The position numbers were made by a program, and so were the translations under genes. From Cytophagales bacterium (GTDB lineage: Bacteria > Bacteroidota > Bacteroidia > Cytophagales > Cyclobacteriaceae): a stretch of 64,000 nt of DNA. Positions within the stretch are counted from its first letter, which is position 1. The number at the start of each line of letters is the position of its first letter. Below, one piece after another: positions 43,962 to 52,772 of this stretch. The notes below the pieces were generated by a model, which had not been told where the DNA came from, made no database searches, and worked only from the letters and a program-made list of their open reading frames with translations. The stretch lies in contig JAWPMT010000005.1 of assembly GCA_033344775.1 (NCBI GenBank), forward strand, positions 2,487,001-2,551,000. Direction: 5' to 3'.

Positions 43962-45746
43962 ATGAACACTCAGAAACTAGAAAGGACGCAATATAACCTA
44001 CTTCCTGACGATCCTGGCGTCTACCGATTCTTCGATGAAGAAGGAATTATTTACGTTGGCAAAGCCAAGAATCTCAAGAAGCGCGTATCCAGCTATTTTA
44101 CAAAAAACGATCACAATCGTAAGACCTATCGCTTAGTTCAGGAAATCCATTATATCCAGGTAACAGTAGTTAACTCTGAGTTTGACGCCTTACTCCTGGA
44201 GAATAGTCTGATTAAAGAAAATCAGCCGAAATACAATATCCTGCTTAAGGATGACAAAAGCTTTCCTAGCATTTGCATAACTAACGAACGATTTCCCAGG
44301 ATCTATTCTACCCGTCGAATAGATCGCAGCAAAGGCCAGTATTTTGGTCCTTATACCAGTGTGAAGGCCATGAACAATGTTTTGGACCTGATCCGCAAGC
44401 TATATAAGATTCGTACTTGCAATTTCAATCTGTCCGAAACCAATATTGCTAAAGGGAAATTCAAAGTTTGTCTGGAGTACCATATTGGTAATTGTTTGGG
44501 GCCATGCGAAGGCCTACAGCAAGAACACGAATACATGGTTGAGATTGCTCAGGCTAAAGAAATTCTGAAAGGCAACATCAGCCCTATCCGGAAATCGTTT
44601 CTTGGCCAGATGCAGGAAGCTGCTACTGAACTCAATTTTGAATTGGCTCAATCCTTTAAGGTCAAGTTGGAATATTTAGAGAAGTTCCAGGTCAAATCGC
44701 TCATTGTCCAACAGAAATTTACTAATCTGGATGTCTTCACCATCCTCCATGATGAACCCAAATCTTACATCAATTACATGATGATCGAAGAGGGTACTAT
44801 CAAAATCTCTGAGACAGTAGAAGTCAAAAACAATCTTAATAACTCACCTGAAGACATTTTACAGTATTCTATGCTGGCACTTCGTGACAAATATCAAAGC
44901 TCGAATAAAGAAGTGCTTACCAATATAGAATTAGAAGACTGGCCGGAAGTCAGTATGATCGTTCCAAAAATTGGTGACAAGAAAAAGCTGATTGATCTTT
45001 CTCTGAAGAATGCTTTTATGTCCAAACGGGAAAAGCAGGCACAAGCAGAAAACATCAAAAACAAGCCTAATCATGCGTTGATTGAGCTCAAGAAAGAATT
45101 GCAGCTTACGGAGATGCCCTACCACATCGAATGTTTTGATAACTCAAACATTCAGGGAACACATCCCGTAGCTTCCATGGTCTGCTTCAAAAATGGCAAG
45201 CCTTCTAAAAAAGATTATCGAAAATTCAACATTAAAACGGTTGTAGGACCGGACGATTTTTCATCGATGTATGAGATCGTCACGCGTCGATATTCTAAAC
45301 TTCTAAATGAAGGACTACCTTTCCCAAAACTGGTGGTGATTGACGGTGGAAAAGGTCAATTGGGTGCTGCTGTAAAGGCCTTGAAAGACCTGGGTGTTTA
45401 TGGAGAAATCCCTATTTGTGGTATTGCGAAAAGGCTGGAAGAAATCTATGTACCCAACGATCCCATTCCTTTACACATTAGTAAGAAATCCGAAGCATTA
45501 AAGTTATTGCAACATGCCAGAGACGAGGCGCACCGATTTGCGATTACCTTCCACCGCCAGAAACGTTCTAAGACAAGCTTAAAGTCGGAATTAGATGAAA
45601 TCAAAGGTATAGGCCAAAACACCCGTGAATTGTTATTTAGGGAATTTGGCAGTGTGGAGAAAATGAAAAAAGCGGATTTCGAGCAATTGAGCGCTGCCGT
45701 AGGTCCCAGCAAAGCACAACTCTTGAAATCCGCTTTTAAGAAGTAA
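43962..45746 (+). CDS. uvrC: Excinuclease ABC subunit C
   Basis: This 594-residue nucleotide excision repair nuclease is of usual length. It has an N-terminal GIY-YIG domain (DPGVYRFFDEEGIIYVGKAKNLKKR) for the 3' cut, a cysteine region (KVCLEYHIGNCLGPCEG), and a UVR motif (FELAQSFKVKLEYLEKF). The C-terminal RNase H-like endonuclease for the 5' cut shows ECFDNSNIQGTHPVASMV and VIDGGKGQLGAA. A terminal helix-hairpin-helix (IKGIGQNTRELLFREFGSVEKM) ends the protein. It is the last gene of the sprE-pbp-uvrC unit and ends in a hairpin shared with the convergent gene. Confidence 0.97.
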   Translation: MNTQKLERTQYNLLPDDPGVYRFFDEEGIIYVGKAKNLKKRVSSYFTKNDHNRKTYRLVQEIHYIQVTVVNSEFDALLLENSLIKENQPKYNILLKDDKSFPSICITNERFPRIYSTRRIDRSKGQYFGPYTSVKAMNNVLDLIRKLYKIRTCNFNLSETNIAKGKFKVCLEYHIGNCLGPCEGLQQEHEYMVEIAQAKEILKGNISPIRKSFLGQMQEAATELNFELAQSFKVKLEYLEKFQVKSLIVQQKFTNLDVFTILHDEPKSYINYMMIEEGTIKISETVEVKNNLNNSPEDILQYSMLALRDKYQSSNKEVLTNIELEDWPEVSMIVPKIGDKKKLIDLSLKNAFMSKREKQAQAENIKNKPNHALIELKKELQLTEMPYHIECFDNSNIQGTHPVASMVCFKNGKPSKKDYRKFNIKTVVGPDDFSSMYEIVTRRYSKLLNEGLPFPKLVVIDGGKGQLGAAVKALKDLGVYGEIPICGIAKRLEEIYVPNDPIPLHISKKSEALKLLQHARDEAHRFAITFHRQKRSKTSLKSELDEIKGIGQNTRELLFREFGSVEKMKKADFEQLSAAVGPSKAQLLKSAFKK

Positions 45747-45756
45747 AAACTTCTTA
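45737..45756. terminator. Hairpin spanning the stop codons of uvrC and the FISUMP gene
   Basis: TAAGAAGT, loop AAAA, then ACTTCTTA make a perfect 8-base-pair stem that includes the TAA of uvrC (45744-45746) and the TAA of the convergent gene (45754-45756, minus strand). It is followed by TATTCTTTT on the plus side. A compact two-way terminator is likely. Confidence 0.55.
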
Positions 45757-46329
45757 GTATTCTTTTATGCACCGAACACTATTTCGGTGATAGTTTCCAA
45801 TGGTCCCGTGAAACACGTCAGGAGTATCTTCGATAGTAATCAAACCAGCAGTATTGGAAGATCGGTTTTCCGAATCCCAATAGTTACCACTTCGTCCTAC
45901 GTTATTGTAGACTTCTCCCGGGTCTCCAAATCCACCTAACTTCAGATTCATTCCACTTTCCCCTCCTTCTCTTAATGCCGGAGAAGCGTTATCCATACCA
46001 CCAAACTTTGATGCTAAAAAGGACCAGTCCTTGATAGTAGGTAATCTCCACCCTTCAGGGCAAGCTTCCAAAGCAGCATCAAACGTATAGAGACGGCCAT
46101 AAACTTCACAATACGCAGGCTCATTCGAATAGCAAAAGGAAGATTCCGTTTCATAATTCAAATTCTCAATCATCCACGTACGTTTTACAGATACTCCACC
46201 AACAAGTGGGATATCATAGGTGACGATTTTGTAAGTTTTCCCGTCTCTGCTGTCAGTAAGGGTAGATTCCTCCTGAGCCAATACGCAGAAGGAACACAAG
46301 ACAAAAAGTAAAGCAAATATTGATTTCAC
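45754..46329 (-). CDS. Secreted FISUMP-domain protein
   Basis: This 191-residue protein has a signal peptide (MKSIFALLFVLCSFCVLAQ) and one FISUMP domain (Fibrobacter succinogenes major paralogous domain). The domain shows LTDSRDGKTYKIVTYDI, KRTWMIENLNYET, CYSNEPAYCEVYGRLYTFDAA, ACPEGWRLPTIKDW and a final HRNSVRCIKEY. Four conserved cysteines are likely to form disulfides. The domain is common in surface proteins of Bacteroidota; its role is unknown. It follows gldN by 35 bases in the same direction and may be a cargo or accessory of the T9SS, though it has no evident C-terminal sorting domain. Confidence 0.88.
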   Translation of the reverse strand: MKSIFALLFVLCSFCVLAQEESTLTDSRDGKTYKIVTYDIPLVGGVSVKRTWMIENLNYETESSFCYSNEPAYCEVYGRLYTFDAALEACPEGWRLPTIKDWSFLASKFGGMDNASPALREGGESGMNLKLGGFGDPGEVYNNVGRSGNYWDSENRSSNTAGLITIEDTPDVFHGTIGNYHRNSVRCIKEY

Positions 46330-46364
46330 GGCAAATCAGTTGATTTCAAAAAGGAGTTTAAAAA

Positions 46365-47222
46365 TTAGTACTCCCAAAGTTCCGACTCATACTCCATCAG
46401 CTCGTATTCATATTGCTGTTGGATAATCATCGCATTCATTGGATCTTGCTGTATCAGGTCGCCATATTGCTGACGAATGTCAATGTCTTCAGCGTTGGAA
46501 ATTTTCGTAATCGGTGCTGAAAACAGCCTTAATTCGAAAGCGTCCGCAAAATTCAAATGACTAGCCTGATTCTGTACATTGTACCAAATGGCTTTATCAG
46601 CGTAGTGCGTTTTGAAAAGCTCTACAATATCTTCATATCTAAAGTGTCCTGCTAGCTTTTCGAATCCGCCTGGGTTCCAGTCAGTACCAGCACTTGCAGG
46701 TAGATATAAACTCACAGTTTGGATATAATTATACATTCGAGAGCGATTCCTGTCGAACACTACTTCTTCCTTTAAATAAAGTATAGAAAAGAATTCCGGT
46801 GGAATATCATCTCTTTTAGGGCCATCATCTACAGTTTCAGTTTCCTCAGCAGACGAATCGTCGAAAGTGCTGAAACCATCACCACCACTGATGAATGGAT
46901 TCTCGTCTCTTTCAACAGAAATGTTCGAAGTAAACTGGATGTCAGGCATAAAATTGATGCAAGAGTCTGATCCGTATGGTCTTAGCAATCCTTCATCTAC
47001 AGCCTGAATCAACAGTCTCGAAATCTCACCATTTTTAGAGTTGAATGGCTTATTCTGCTTTTCCTGCAGGTTCATTCTTCTCCATACCGTCTTCTTAAAA
47101 AGACTGTAACTCTGAGGAACATCCGGCTTGATTAAAGGCACACTTTGGGGCGCCTCTTGCGCGACTACTAACACGGGAGCCACGATCAAGCACATTAAAA
47201 TAACACTAACAAATTTTTTCAT
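46365..47222 (-). CDS. gldN: Gliding motility / type IX secretion protein GldN (PorN)
   Basis: This 285-residue protein has a signal peptide (MKKFVSVILMCLIVAPVLVVA). The GldN body shows KTVWRRMNLQEKQNKPFNS, GEISRLLIQAVDEGLLRPY, FFSILYLKEEVVFDRNRSRM and YVQ-like segments. An acidic linker (DDSSAEETETVDDG) interrupts it at about 120-135. GldN/PorN pairs with GldK/PorK in the periplasmic ring below the outer membrane that is driven by the GldLM motor. The gene lies 22 bases after gldM, as in other Bacteroidota. Confidence 0.94.
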   Translation of the reverse strand: MKKFVSVILMCLIVAPVLVVAQEAPQSVPLIKPDVPQSYSLFKKTVWRRMNLQEKQNKPFNSKNGEISRLLIQAVDEGLLRPYGSDSCINFMPDIQFTSNISVERDENPFISGGDGFSTFDDSSAEETETVDDGPKRDDIPPEFFSILYLKEEVVFDRNRSRMYNYIQTVSLYLPASAGTDWNPGGFEKLAGHFRYEDIVELFKTHYADKAIWYNVQNQASHLNFADAFELRLFSAPITKISNAEDIDIRQQYGDLIQQDPMNAMIIQQQYEYELMEYESELWEY

Positions 47223-47244
47223 ACCTATCCTATTACACCAAAGA

Positions 47245-48876
47245 TCACTTCAAAGGAATACTGATAAAGGATGCAGATTTGCTAATCGGAAAATCCTCTA
47301 CTTCTCCTCTGAAATTCTTTCTTTGTACTTTTTTGATTTCGATGACCAATTGATCACCTTTTCGAGCTTGCGCGGCAATTTGTCTCAAATCAATTCTACC
47401 GCCACCTCTGACGACTTTTCTTCCAATACCGCCACTCACCAAAGTAACTTCGGCTTGAGCAACCTGAAACTGCGCGTCATCTGGCAAAAATTCTGCAAAA
47501 CTTTTATCAGCCACTGCTCTTAAAAACAGTCTTTGCGTTTTTGCACTAATTCCTTGTTTCAGATCTACTTCTCCTCTATCCGTTCCAGAAACTAAATTCG
47601 GTGCAGGTATTCCACGTACACCAAACTCTCTGCTACCGATAGGGTTCCCGCCACTTGCAACACTTAAAGTAACTTTTCCTAATCTTTTAGGAATAACTGT
47701 GACTTGCCCTTTCTCCGCACCAGCAATATGATCTCCCCCAGTCACGCTAAATTTTGGATTGTAAGCATTACCCAGGGCCTGAACTTTTACATTCAACTTA
47801 TTTCCACAATTCAGGTAAAGCGCATTCACAGACTGAGACTGAATATCAATTACTGGCTTGATCACGAAGTACTCGATATCAGTTTCGAATTTTTGATCTT
47901 CACCGTAGATGATCTCTGCCTTAAACGTCTTTCTGGCAATTCCTTCACTGTTATACTGTCCAGGAGTTGCTGTGAATGATACTTGTCCCTGACCATCATC
48001 ACTTACCTGGATGGCTGTTCCATTGTATTTCATTTCAGGCTTAGCACCAGATGCAGAAGCCGCTACAAACATTTTTGCCTCATATTTAGTACCTGCCGCA
48101 ACATACTTGGATTCAGGATTTACCATTGGAACGATATTATCGAAACTCAAATCTCCTAAACCTACACGGCTAACCAGGAAATCAAGCGCCGCGGTTTCCA
48201 TGTTGAGCATTTGCGCCTGGAACTCACTCACAGTTGCAAGACCTGCAGGAGTAGGTGAAGATTCGAACGCCAATTGCGAGAACCCTTTTCCTTCCTGATT
48301 CGGATCATTTTTGTAAACTTCATCTTCGCTTGCATCAAGCGTGATGTAGTTATATCTGGCAAGCTGCTCAGGCGTAGCTCCGTTTTTCTTCAACAAGTCC
48401 TTGATGTAGTCAACCTGATCATCTAGTAACTTCTCGAAACGCTCACCATGGCCTTTTCCATTTTCTTCGATTGGCATCATGTAGTTACCAACCTTATCAT
48501 AGTCAGTTTTACCTGCCAAATGGATTCGGTCACCATCGTGGCCTTCCAGATATCCACCAGTGATCTCAATGAAAGCTTCCTTGTATGCCTCCATGGAATC
48601 AAATAGCACCTGAGATTGCTTGCGCAGTTCATGAGCTGCTTCAAGAACAACAACATCTTTCTCACGGTTGCCTTTGTCGGTAACATTGGCGGTCATTTGT
48701 TTGATGGTCGTCTCGATACGCTCCTTTGTTTCACCATTGGCTCTTTCAAGAGACTCATTGATGAAAATAAACTTTTCAATTACTGTGGTACTGACGTTCA
48801 GGGCCAACAGAGCTGTTAGCACCAGGTACATCATACCAATCATTTTCTGACGTGGGGTTTCCTTTCCTCCTGCCAT
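47245..48876 (-). CDS. gldM: Gliding motility / type IX secretion motor protein GldM (PorM)
   Basis: This 543-residue protein begins MAGGKETPRQKMIGMMYLVL and has one membrane helix at about 12-32. A long helical then multi-domain periplasmic part follows (GGYLEGHDGDRIHLAGKTDYD, VSGGIGRKVVRGGGRIDL near the end). This is the normal length and layout for GldM, whose dimer spans the periplasm and, with GldL, forms the proton-driven rotary motor for secretion and gliding. It lies 32 bases downstream of gldL and 22 bases upstream of gldN. Confidence 0.97.
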   Translation of the reverse strand: MAGGKETPRQKMIGMMYLVLTALLALNVSTTVIEKFIFINESLERANGETKERIETTIKQMTANVTDKGNREKDVVVLEAAHELRKQSQVLFDSMEAYKEAFIEITGGYLEGHDGDRIHLAGKTDYDKVGNYMMPIEENGKGHGERFEKLLDDQVDYIKDLLKKNGATPEQLARYNYITLDASEDEVYKNDPNQEGKGFSQLAFESSPTPAGLATVSEFQAQMLNMETAALDFLVSRVGLGDLSFDNIVPMVNPESKYVAAGTKYEAKMFVAASASGAKPEMKYNGTAIQVSDDGQGQVSFTATPGQYNSEGIARKTFKAEIIYGEDQKFETDIEYFVIKPVIDIQSQSVNALYLNCGNKLNVKVQALGNAYNPKFSVTGGDHIAGAEKGQVTVIPKRLGKVTLSVASGGNPIGSREFGVRGIPAPNLVSGTDRGEVDLKQGISAKTQRLFLRAVADKSFAEFLPDDAQFQVAQAEVTLVSGGIGRKVVRGGGRIDLRQIAAQARKGDQLVIEIKKVQRKNFRGEVEDFPISKSASFISIPLK

Positions 48877-48908
48877 AACTTATTTGGAAGTTAGATTTTT
48901 ATAAAGTC

Positions 48909-49715
48909 TTAACCTTTCATCGCGGTAAGCATGTTACCGTACACTTTGTTGAGTGATGCGACGTTGGTAGTCAACTTGTTCAATTCTTTTTGGAATTCCG
49001 CAGTTTCTTTCCCAGTCTCTGCCATTCCCTCCAATGCAGTTGTCAGGTTAGAATAGAACTTGCTTAGTGCTTTGGTATGATTCTGTGAATCTTTCAATTC
49101 CATTTCATACAGGGCATTCAAAGCGCCAAGGCTCTTAGTTACATTCTGAACTTGACCATGATATTCTTTAGCATCTTTAGTCGCGTCTGCCATAGCAGTC
49201 ATAGCAGTCATTGTAGATGCGTAAGATTTATTCATTTCCGAAAGTGATTTGGAAGCAGACTTCACATTACCAGCGTATTCGTTGGTTGCTACAGCCGCGT
49301 CACTCAAATTCGACATTTTCTTTGCCGAATCTGCCAGATTCTTCATTCCGTCACCCAGACTCTTGATCAAATCAGGACCAACTTTTGCGTCTGCAAGCAT
49401 TTTATCCATTTGAGCTGAAGCACCGGTATTTACTGGAGCAGCTACTGCTTTTCTTTTAGACGGGCCATCATAATCATCAGCAAGCTCAGGATAAACCTTC
49501 GCCCAATCTGGCTCCTTATGCTTAGGCTCAAATGCACTAAGAAGGAAAATAACCGCCTCTGTCGTCAATCCTATTCCAAGCATTTCACCAGCACCAGGCA
49601 AGTGAAGGATTTTGAACATCGCTCCAACAATTACAATTGCGGCACCGATGCCATAAACCTTAGGCATAATTGTGGAAAACAGAAGCTCTGTAAATCCGCC
49701 TTTTCTACCACTCAT
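48909..49715 (-). CDS. gldL: Gliding motility / type IX secretion motor protein GldL (PorL)
   Basis: This 268-residue protein has two N-terminal membrane helices (about 16-36 and 46-63; IGAAIVIVGAMFKILHLPGAG, LTTEAVIFLLSAF), followed by a cytoplasmic helical, Ala/Lys-rich region. The conserved Glu in the second helix (TTEAVIF) is the residue thought to couple proton flow to rotation in the family. Repeated LxxLNxxYxxxL-type patterns in the tail (KSLGALNALYEMEL, TNVASLNKVYGNML) are typical. It follows gldK by 40 bases. Confidence 0.96.
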   Translation of the reverse strand: MSGRKGGFTELLFSTIMPKVYGIGAAIVIVGAMFKILHLPGAGEMLGIGLTTEAVIFLLSAFEPKHKEPDWAKVYPELADDYDGPSKRKAVAAPVNTGASAQMDKMLADAKVGPDLIKSLGDGMKNLADSAKKMSNLSDAAVATNEYAGNVKSASKSLSEMNKSYASTMTAMTAMADATKDAKEYHGQVQNVTKSLGALNALYEMELKDSQNHTKALSKFYSNLTTALEGMAETGKETAEFQKELNKLTTNVASLNKVYGNMLTAMKG

Positions 49716-49755
49716 TATTATCGTATTTAGGTTAGTAAATTATTCCAAGTAAAAA

Positions 49756-50802
49756 TTAAAATTCAGTTCCAGCAGATCGACCAAGGTAAGTCATCGCACA
49801 TCGGAAACCGAGAGAAGCTCTCGTAGTATCCTTATGTTCGAAAGTCCTGGTACCTGTCTCAAGGAAGTAAGCAATGTCCTTCCATGAACCGCCTCGAACT
49901 ACCTTATTGTCCACAGTCTCGTCATTGTAAGTAGGGTTCATATCCCATACCAAAGGAACTGAAGCCGGGTTGTAAGCATCCTCACACCACTCAGCTACGT
50001 TTCCGGACATGTCGTACAGACCATAGTCATTTGCAAAAAATGTTCCTACAGGAGAAGTGTAAGCAAAACCATCATCGAAGTAGTTTCCACGACCAGGCTT
50101 GAAGTTTGCTAGCAAACAACCTCGTGCGTTTCTCACGTAGGGGTTACCCCAGGGATATTTGGCCATATCCCGACCACCTCTTGATGCATATTCCCATTCT
50201 GCTTCTGAAGGCAATCTGAAATTAGGCATAACAGGAAGTCCGACTTCTTGTCTCCAGTTATTCAGATATTTAGTTCTCCAGGTACAGAAATACTTTGCAG
50301 CATTCCAGTCTACACCTACTACCGGATAATCATCAAATGCTGGATGAGACCAGTAATAAGATACTAAAGGATCTCCCATGTGATGGGTAAAATCTCTTCT
50401 CCAAACCGTAGTATCAGGCATCAAGTCAGCAATAGAAAAACCAGCAGGAAGATCCACTTCCGACCCTTCGGAAAGGTCTTCAGTGAATTGCCGATACTCA
50501 TTATTGGTTATTTCCGTCGCATCCATGAAGAATGCGGAAATAGTGACTTGTTTGTTGAAATTGATTTGGGTCGCAGCTACGTCCTCATCAGCTTGTCCCA
50601 TATGGAAAGTTCCTGAGGGTACGGATACCATACCGAATGGACGGGTCATCTCCCAACCCTGTCGATCAGCGGCACCTAGCAATTCTCCATTGTCTGATCT
50701 ACCGCCGCCGCCGCCGATGCCGAAGAGGCCACAGCTTTGGAGAAAAATAGACGCACAGACAATGCTTAAAGTAGATAACTTATAAACACGCATAATACTC
50801 AT
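49756..50802 (-). CDS. gldK: Gliding motility / type IX secretion lipoprotein GldK (PorK)
   Basis: This 348-residue protein has a lipoprotein signal (LSIVCASIFLQSC, then a Gly-rich GLFGIGGGGG). A formylglycine-generating-enzyme-like (SUMF1) domain follows: GTFHMGQADEDVA, FFMDATEITNNEYRQF, PVVGVDWNAAKYFC, LPSEAEWEYASRGG, GNVAEWCEDAYN, VVRGGSWKD and GFRC. It lacks enzymatic activity in the studied T9SS and instead forms the periplasmic ring with GldN. It is the first gene of the gldKLMN set. A second in-frame ATG three codons on is an alternative start. Confidence 0.96.
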   Translation of the reverse strand: MSIMRVYKLSTLSIVCASIFLQSCGLFGIGGGGGRSDNGELLGAADRQGWEMTRPFGMVSVPSGTFHMGQADEDVAATQINFNKQVTISAFFMDATEITNNEYRQFTEDLSEGSEVDLPAGFSIADLMPDTTVWRRDFTHHMGDPLVSYYWSHPAFDDYPVVGVDWNAAKYFCTWRTKYLNNWRQEVGLPVMPNFRLPSEAEWEYASRGGRDMAKYPWGNPYVRNARGCLLANFKPGRGNYFDDGFAYTSPVGTFFANDYGLYDMSGNVAEWCEDAYNPASVPLVWDMNPTYNDETVDNKVVRGGSWKDIAYFLETGTRTFEHKDTTRASLGFRCAMTYLGRSAGTEF

Positions 50803-50901
50803 AACACCTTATTGACTCGCAAGTATGTAAAATAAACAAACTTTAACAAAAATTATTGTGCCTTAAAGAGCTTAAATATATAATCTTAATCTCTATGGGC
50901 G

Positions 50902-50909
50902 CAAATTTA
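50902..50909 (-). promoter_or_regulatory. Possible -7 element ahead of gldK
   Basis: TAAATTTG on the minus strand fits TAnnTTTG and lies in the 145-base gap between porP/sprF and gldK. It would give a leader of about 95 bases, very AT-rich. No TTTG is seen at -33, so gldKLMN may instead be read through from porP. Confidence 0.28.
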
Positions 50910-50947
50910 ACTGATAATTAATCGGCTGGATCGGTATTTGAAAAACG

Positions 50948-51901
50948 TCAATGGGAGAATCTAGGCGTTTTGATTGCCTTCCGTCCACCAAAGATAAAAT
51001 TCGGTAAATTGTACTTTATCATAAATTCATGGGATGTAGGCTGCTTTGCCTCCTGTTCATCCAGCACATAATCCAAGGCATATCCAACCTTCAATTCGTT
51101 GTTCGAAAGAAAGCTGTAACCCACCATAAAAATAACAGACTCGTCTCTTCTATACGAGAGACCTCCCCAGGCCAGGTTCTTGTATTCCGCTAAAACACTG
51201 AGGTCGAATGTAAACGTATTGAGGTCGTATCTCACCAGAGTAGATGGACGAACGACCAGATCTGAATTGATTTGGAAATCGAATCCAGCCATGGCGTTGA
51301 CCGTACGTGCCAACTCATTCTCTAAACTATCCAATCCAAAATCGAAACTAGGCTCTAAAAGATTGGTTGCAGAAACGCCAACAAAGAATTTTTTATAGGA
51401 GTTGTAAAAAATCCCGGCGGCCAGATTGGGATTGAGCTGCGTTTCCTTACTTCCTACATTGAGTACATCTGTAGGATCCACAAATCGTAACTCATCAAAA
51501 TTTTGTGTCTGGGAGAAAAAACCAGGCATGATACCAATATCCAGTGTACCTCTTTTCAGATTGAGCTGATATGACAATGGAATTTGGATCTGTAAATTAT
51601 TGACTGGTCCAAGGTTATCATTCAAAACATGCAGGCCTACTCCAGACAGGTAGTTGGATTTTACCGGAGCCACCAAGGACAGGAGTTGTGTGTTGGGCGC
51701 TCCACCAGACCCATCAAATGAAGACGTATAGCCTACCCATTGCGACCTCATTTGAAAAGTCACGCTCGCGACAGGTTCTACACCTAATGCGGCCGGATTG
51801 TAATACGACCGATTGAACATATAATGACTGAAAAAGGGATCGTTCTGAGCTCTTACGATCAGGGACAGGGTTAGGAAACCTAAAAGGAACAAGTATCTCA
51901 T
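50948..51901 (-). CDS. PorP/SprF family type IX secretion outer membrane protein
   Basis: This 317-residue protein has a signal peptide (MRYLFLLGFLTLSLIVRAQ). The mature part then shows NDPFFSHYMFNRSYYNPAALG, the standard beginning of the PorP/SprF family, and alternating strand patterns of a 14-stranded-type beta-barrel (LSYRRDESVIFMVGYSFL, LKVGYALDYVL, HEFMIKYNLP). PorP/SprF proteins help deliver or anchor T9SS substrates and link to the gldKLMN machinery. It precedes gldK, as porP does in Porphyromonas. In the family, several paralogues per genome are usual. Confidence 0.92.
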   Translation of the reverse strand: MRYLFLLGFLTLSLIVRAQNDPFFSHYMFNRSYYNPAALGVEPVASVTFQMRSQWVGYTSSFDGSGGAPNTQLLSLVAPVKSNYLSGVGLHVLNDNLGPVNNLQIQIPLSYQLNLKRGTLDIGIMPGFFSQTQNFDELRFVDPTDVLNVGSKETQLNPNLAAGIFYNSYKKFFVGVSATNLLEPSFDFGLDSLENELARTVNAMAGFDFQINSDLVVRPSTLVRYDLNTFTFDLSVLAEYKNLAWGGLSYRRDESVIFMVGYSFLSNNELKVGYALDYVLDEQEAKQPTSHEFMIKYNLPNFIFGGRKAIKTPRFSH

Positions 51902-51959
51902 CTTCTCCTATTACATTTTAGAAGGCTATAACCATTACCCGAAAACGACACTAAAAGTT

Positions 51960-52748
51960 TCAGCTCAAGCCATTTGCTTTCTTGATGTAGACCTCCAGTG
52001 CTCCGGTCATGGAAGGCGCGTTAGGCAATGGAGCCTCTATATCAAGAATCAAGCCAGCGTCTCTTACTGCCCGGGCCGTAGTTGGTCCAAATGCAGCGAT
52101 TCGGGTATTATTCTGCTTAAAATCAGGGAAATTATCAAACAATGAACTGATCCCTGAAGGGCTAAAAAAGGCGATGATATCATAATTAACATCCGCAAGA
52201 TCAGAAAGGTCACTTGCTACTGTCTTGTAAATGATCGCCTCATTATAATTATAACCACTGGACTTCAGAAAGTTCGGGATATCATCCTTACGAATGTTTG
52301 AACAAGGGAACAAGTACTTCTCATTCTTATGCTTCTTCAACACTTCGATCAGATCAGCAGCCGTTCTGACGCCTGTGAAAATCTTTCTCTTCCGGATAAC
52401 AATATATTTCTGCAGGTAGTTAGCGGTTTGCTCTGAAATACAGAAATATTTCATGTCTGTTGGTATCTCTACCTTGCTTTCAGTAGCCAGGCGGAAAAAA
52501 TGGTCTACCGCGTTTCTACTCGTTAATATCACAGCCGAGTGATCAAGAATATTGATCTTCTGCTTACGGAATTCCCTGATCTCCACCGGATCGATTTGAA
52601 TGAACGGGCGAAAATCAATTTTTATATTATATTTCTCTGCCAGTGGGAAATATGGTGATTTTTCACTGGAAGGTTCAGGTTGTGATACTAATATGCTCTG
52701 TACGGTCTTTAATCTTTCTTTATTCGCAAAAAGAACGTCTTCACTCAT
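51960..52748 (-). CDS. hemD: Uroporphyrinogen-III synthase-like protein (HemD)
   Basis: This 262-residue cytosolic protein has the two-lobed HemD pattern: ILVSQPEPSSEKSPYFPLAEKY at the start (shown in part by LVSQPEPSSEKSPYFPLAE), NILDHSAVILTSRNAVDHFF, YFCISEQTANYL, YLFPCSNIRKDDIPNFL, YDIIAFFSPSGISSLF and RIAAFGPTTARAVRDAGL. HemD family sequences diverge strongly, so the call rests on this order of motifs. It makes the tetrapyrrole ring precursor of heme and cobalamin. It sits between DUF4271 and porP/sprF, an arrangement I recall from other Bacteroidota. No functional tie to T9SS is known. Confidence 0.88.
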   Translation of the reverse strand: MSEDVLFANKERLKTVQSILVSQPEPSSEKSPYFPLAEKYNIKIDFRPFIQIDPVEIREFRKQKINILDHSAVILTSRNAVDHFFRLATESKVEIPTDMKYFCISEQTANYLQKYIVIRKRKIFTGVRTAADLIEVLKKHKNEKYLFPCSNIRKDDIPNFLKSSGYNYNEAIIYKTVASDLSDLADVNYDIIAFFSPSGISSLFDNFPDFKQNNTRIAAFGPTTARAVRDAGLILDIEAPLPNAPSMTGALEVYIKKANGLS

Positions 52749-52772
52749 GCCTATTCCTTGTTTTCTTTTTCC

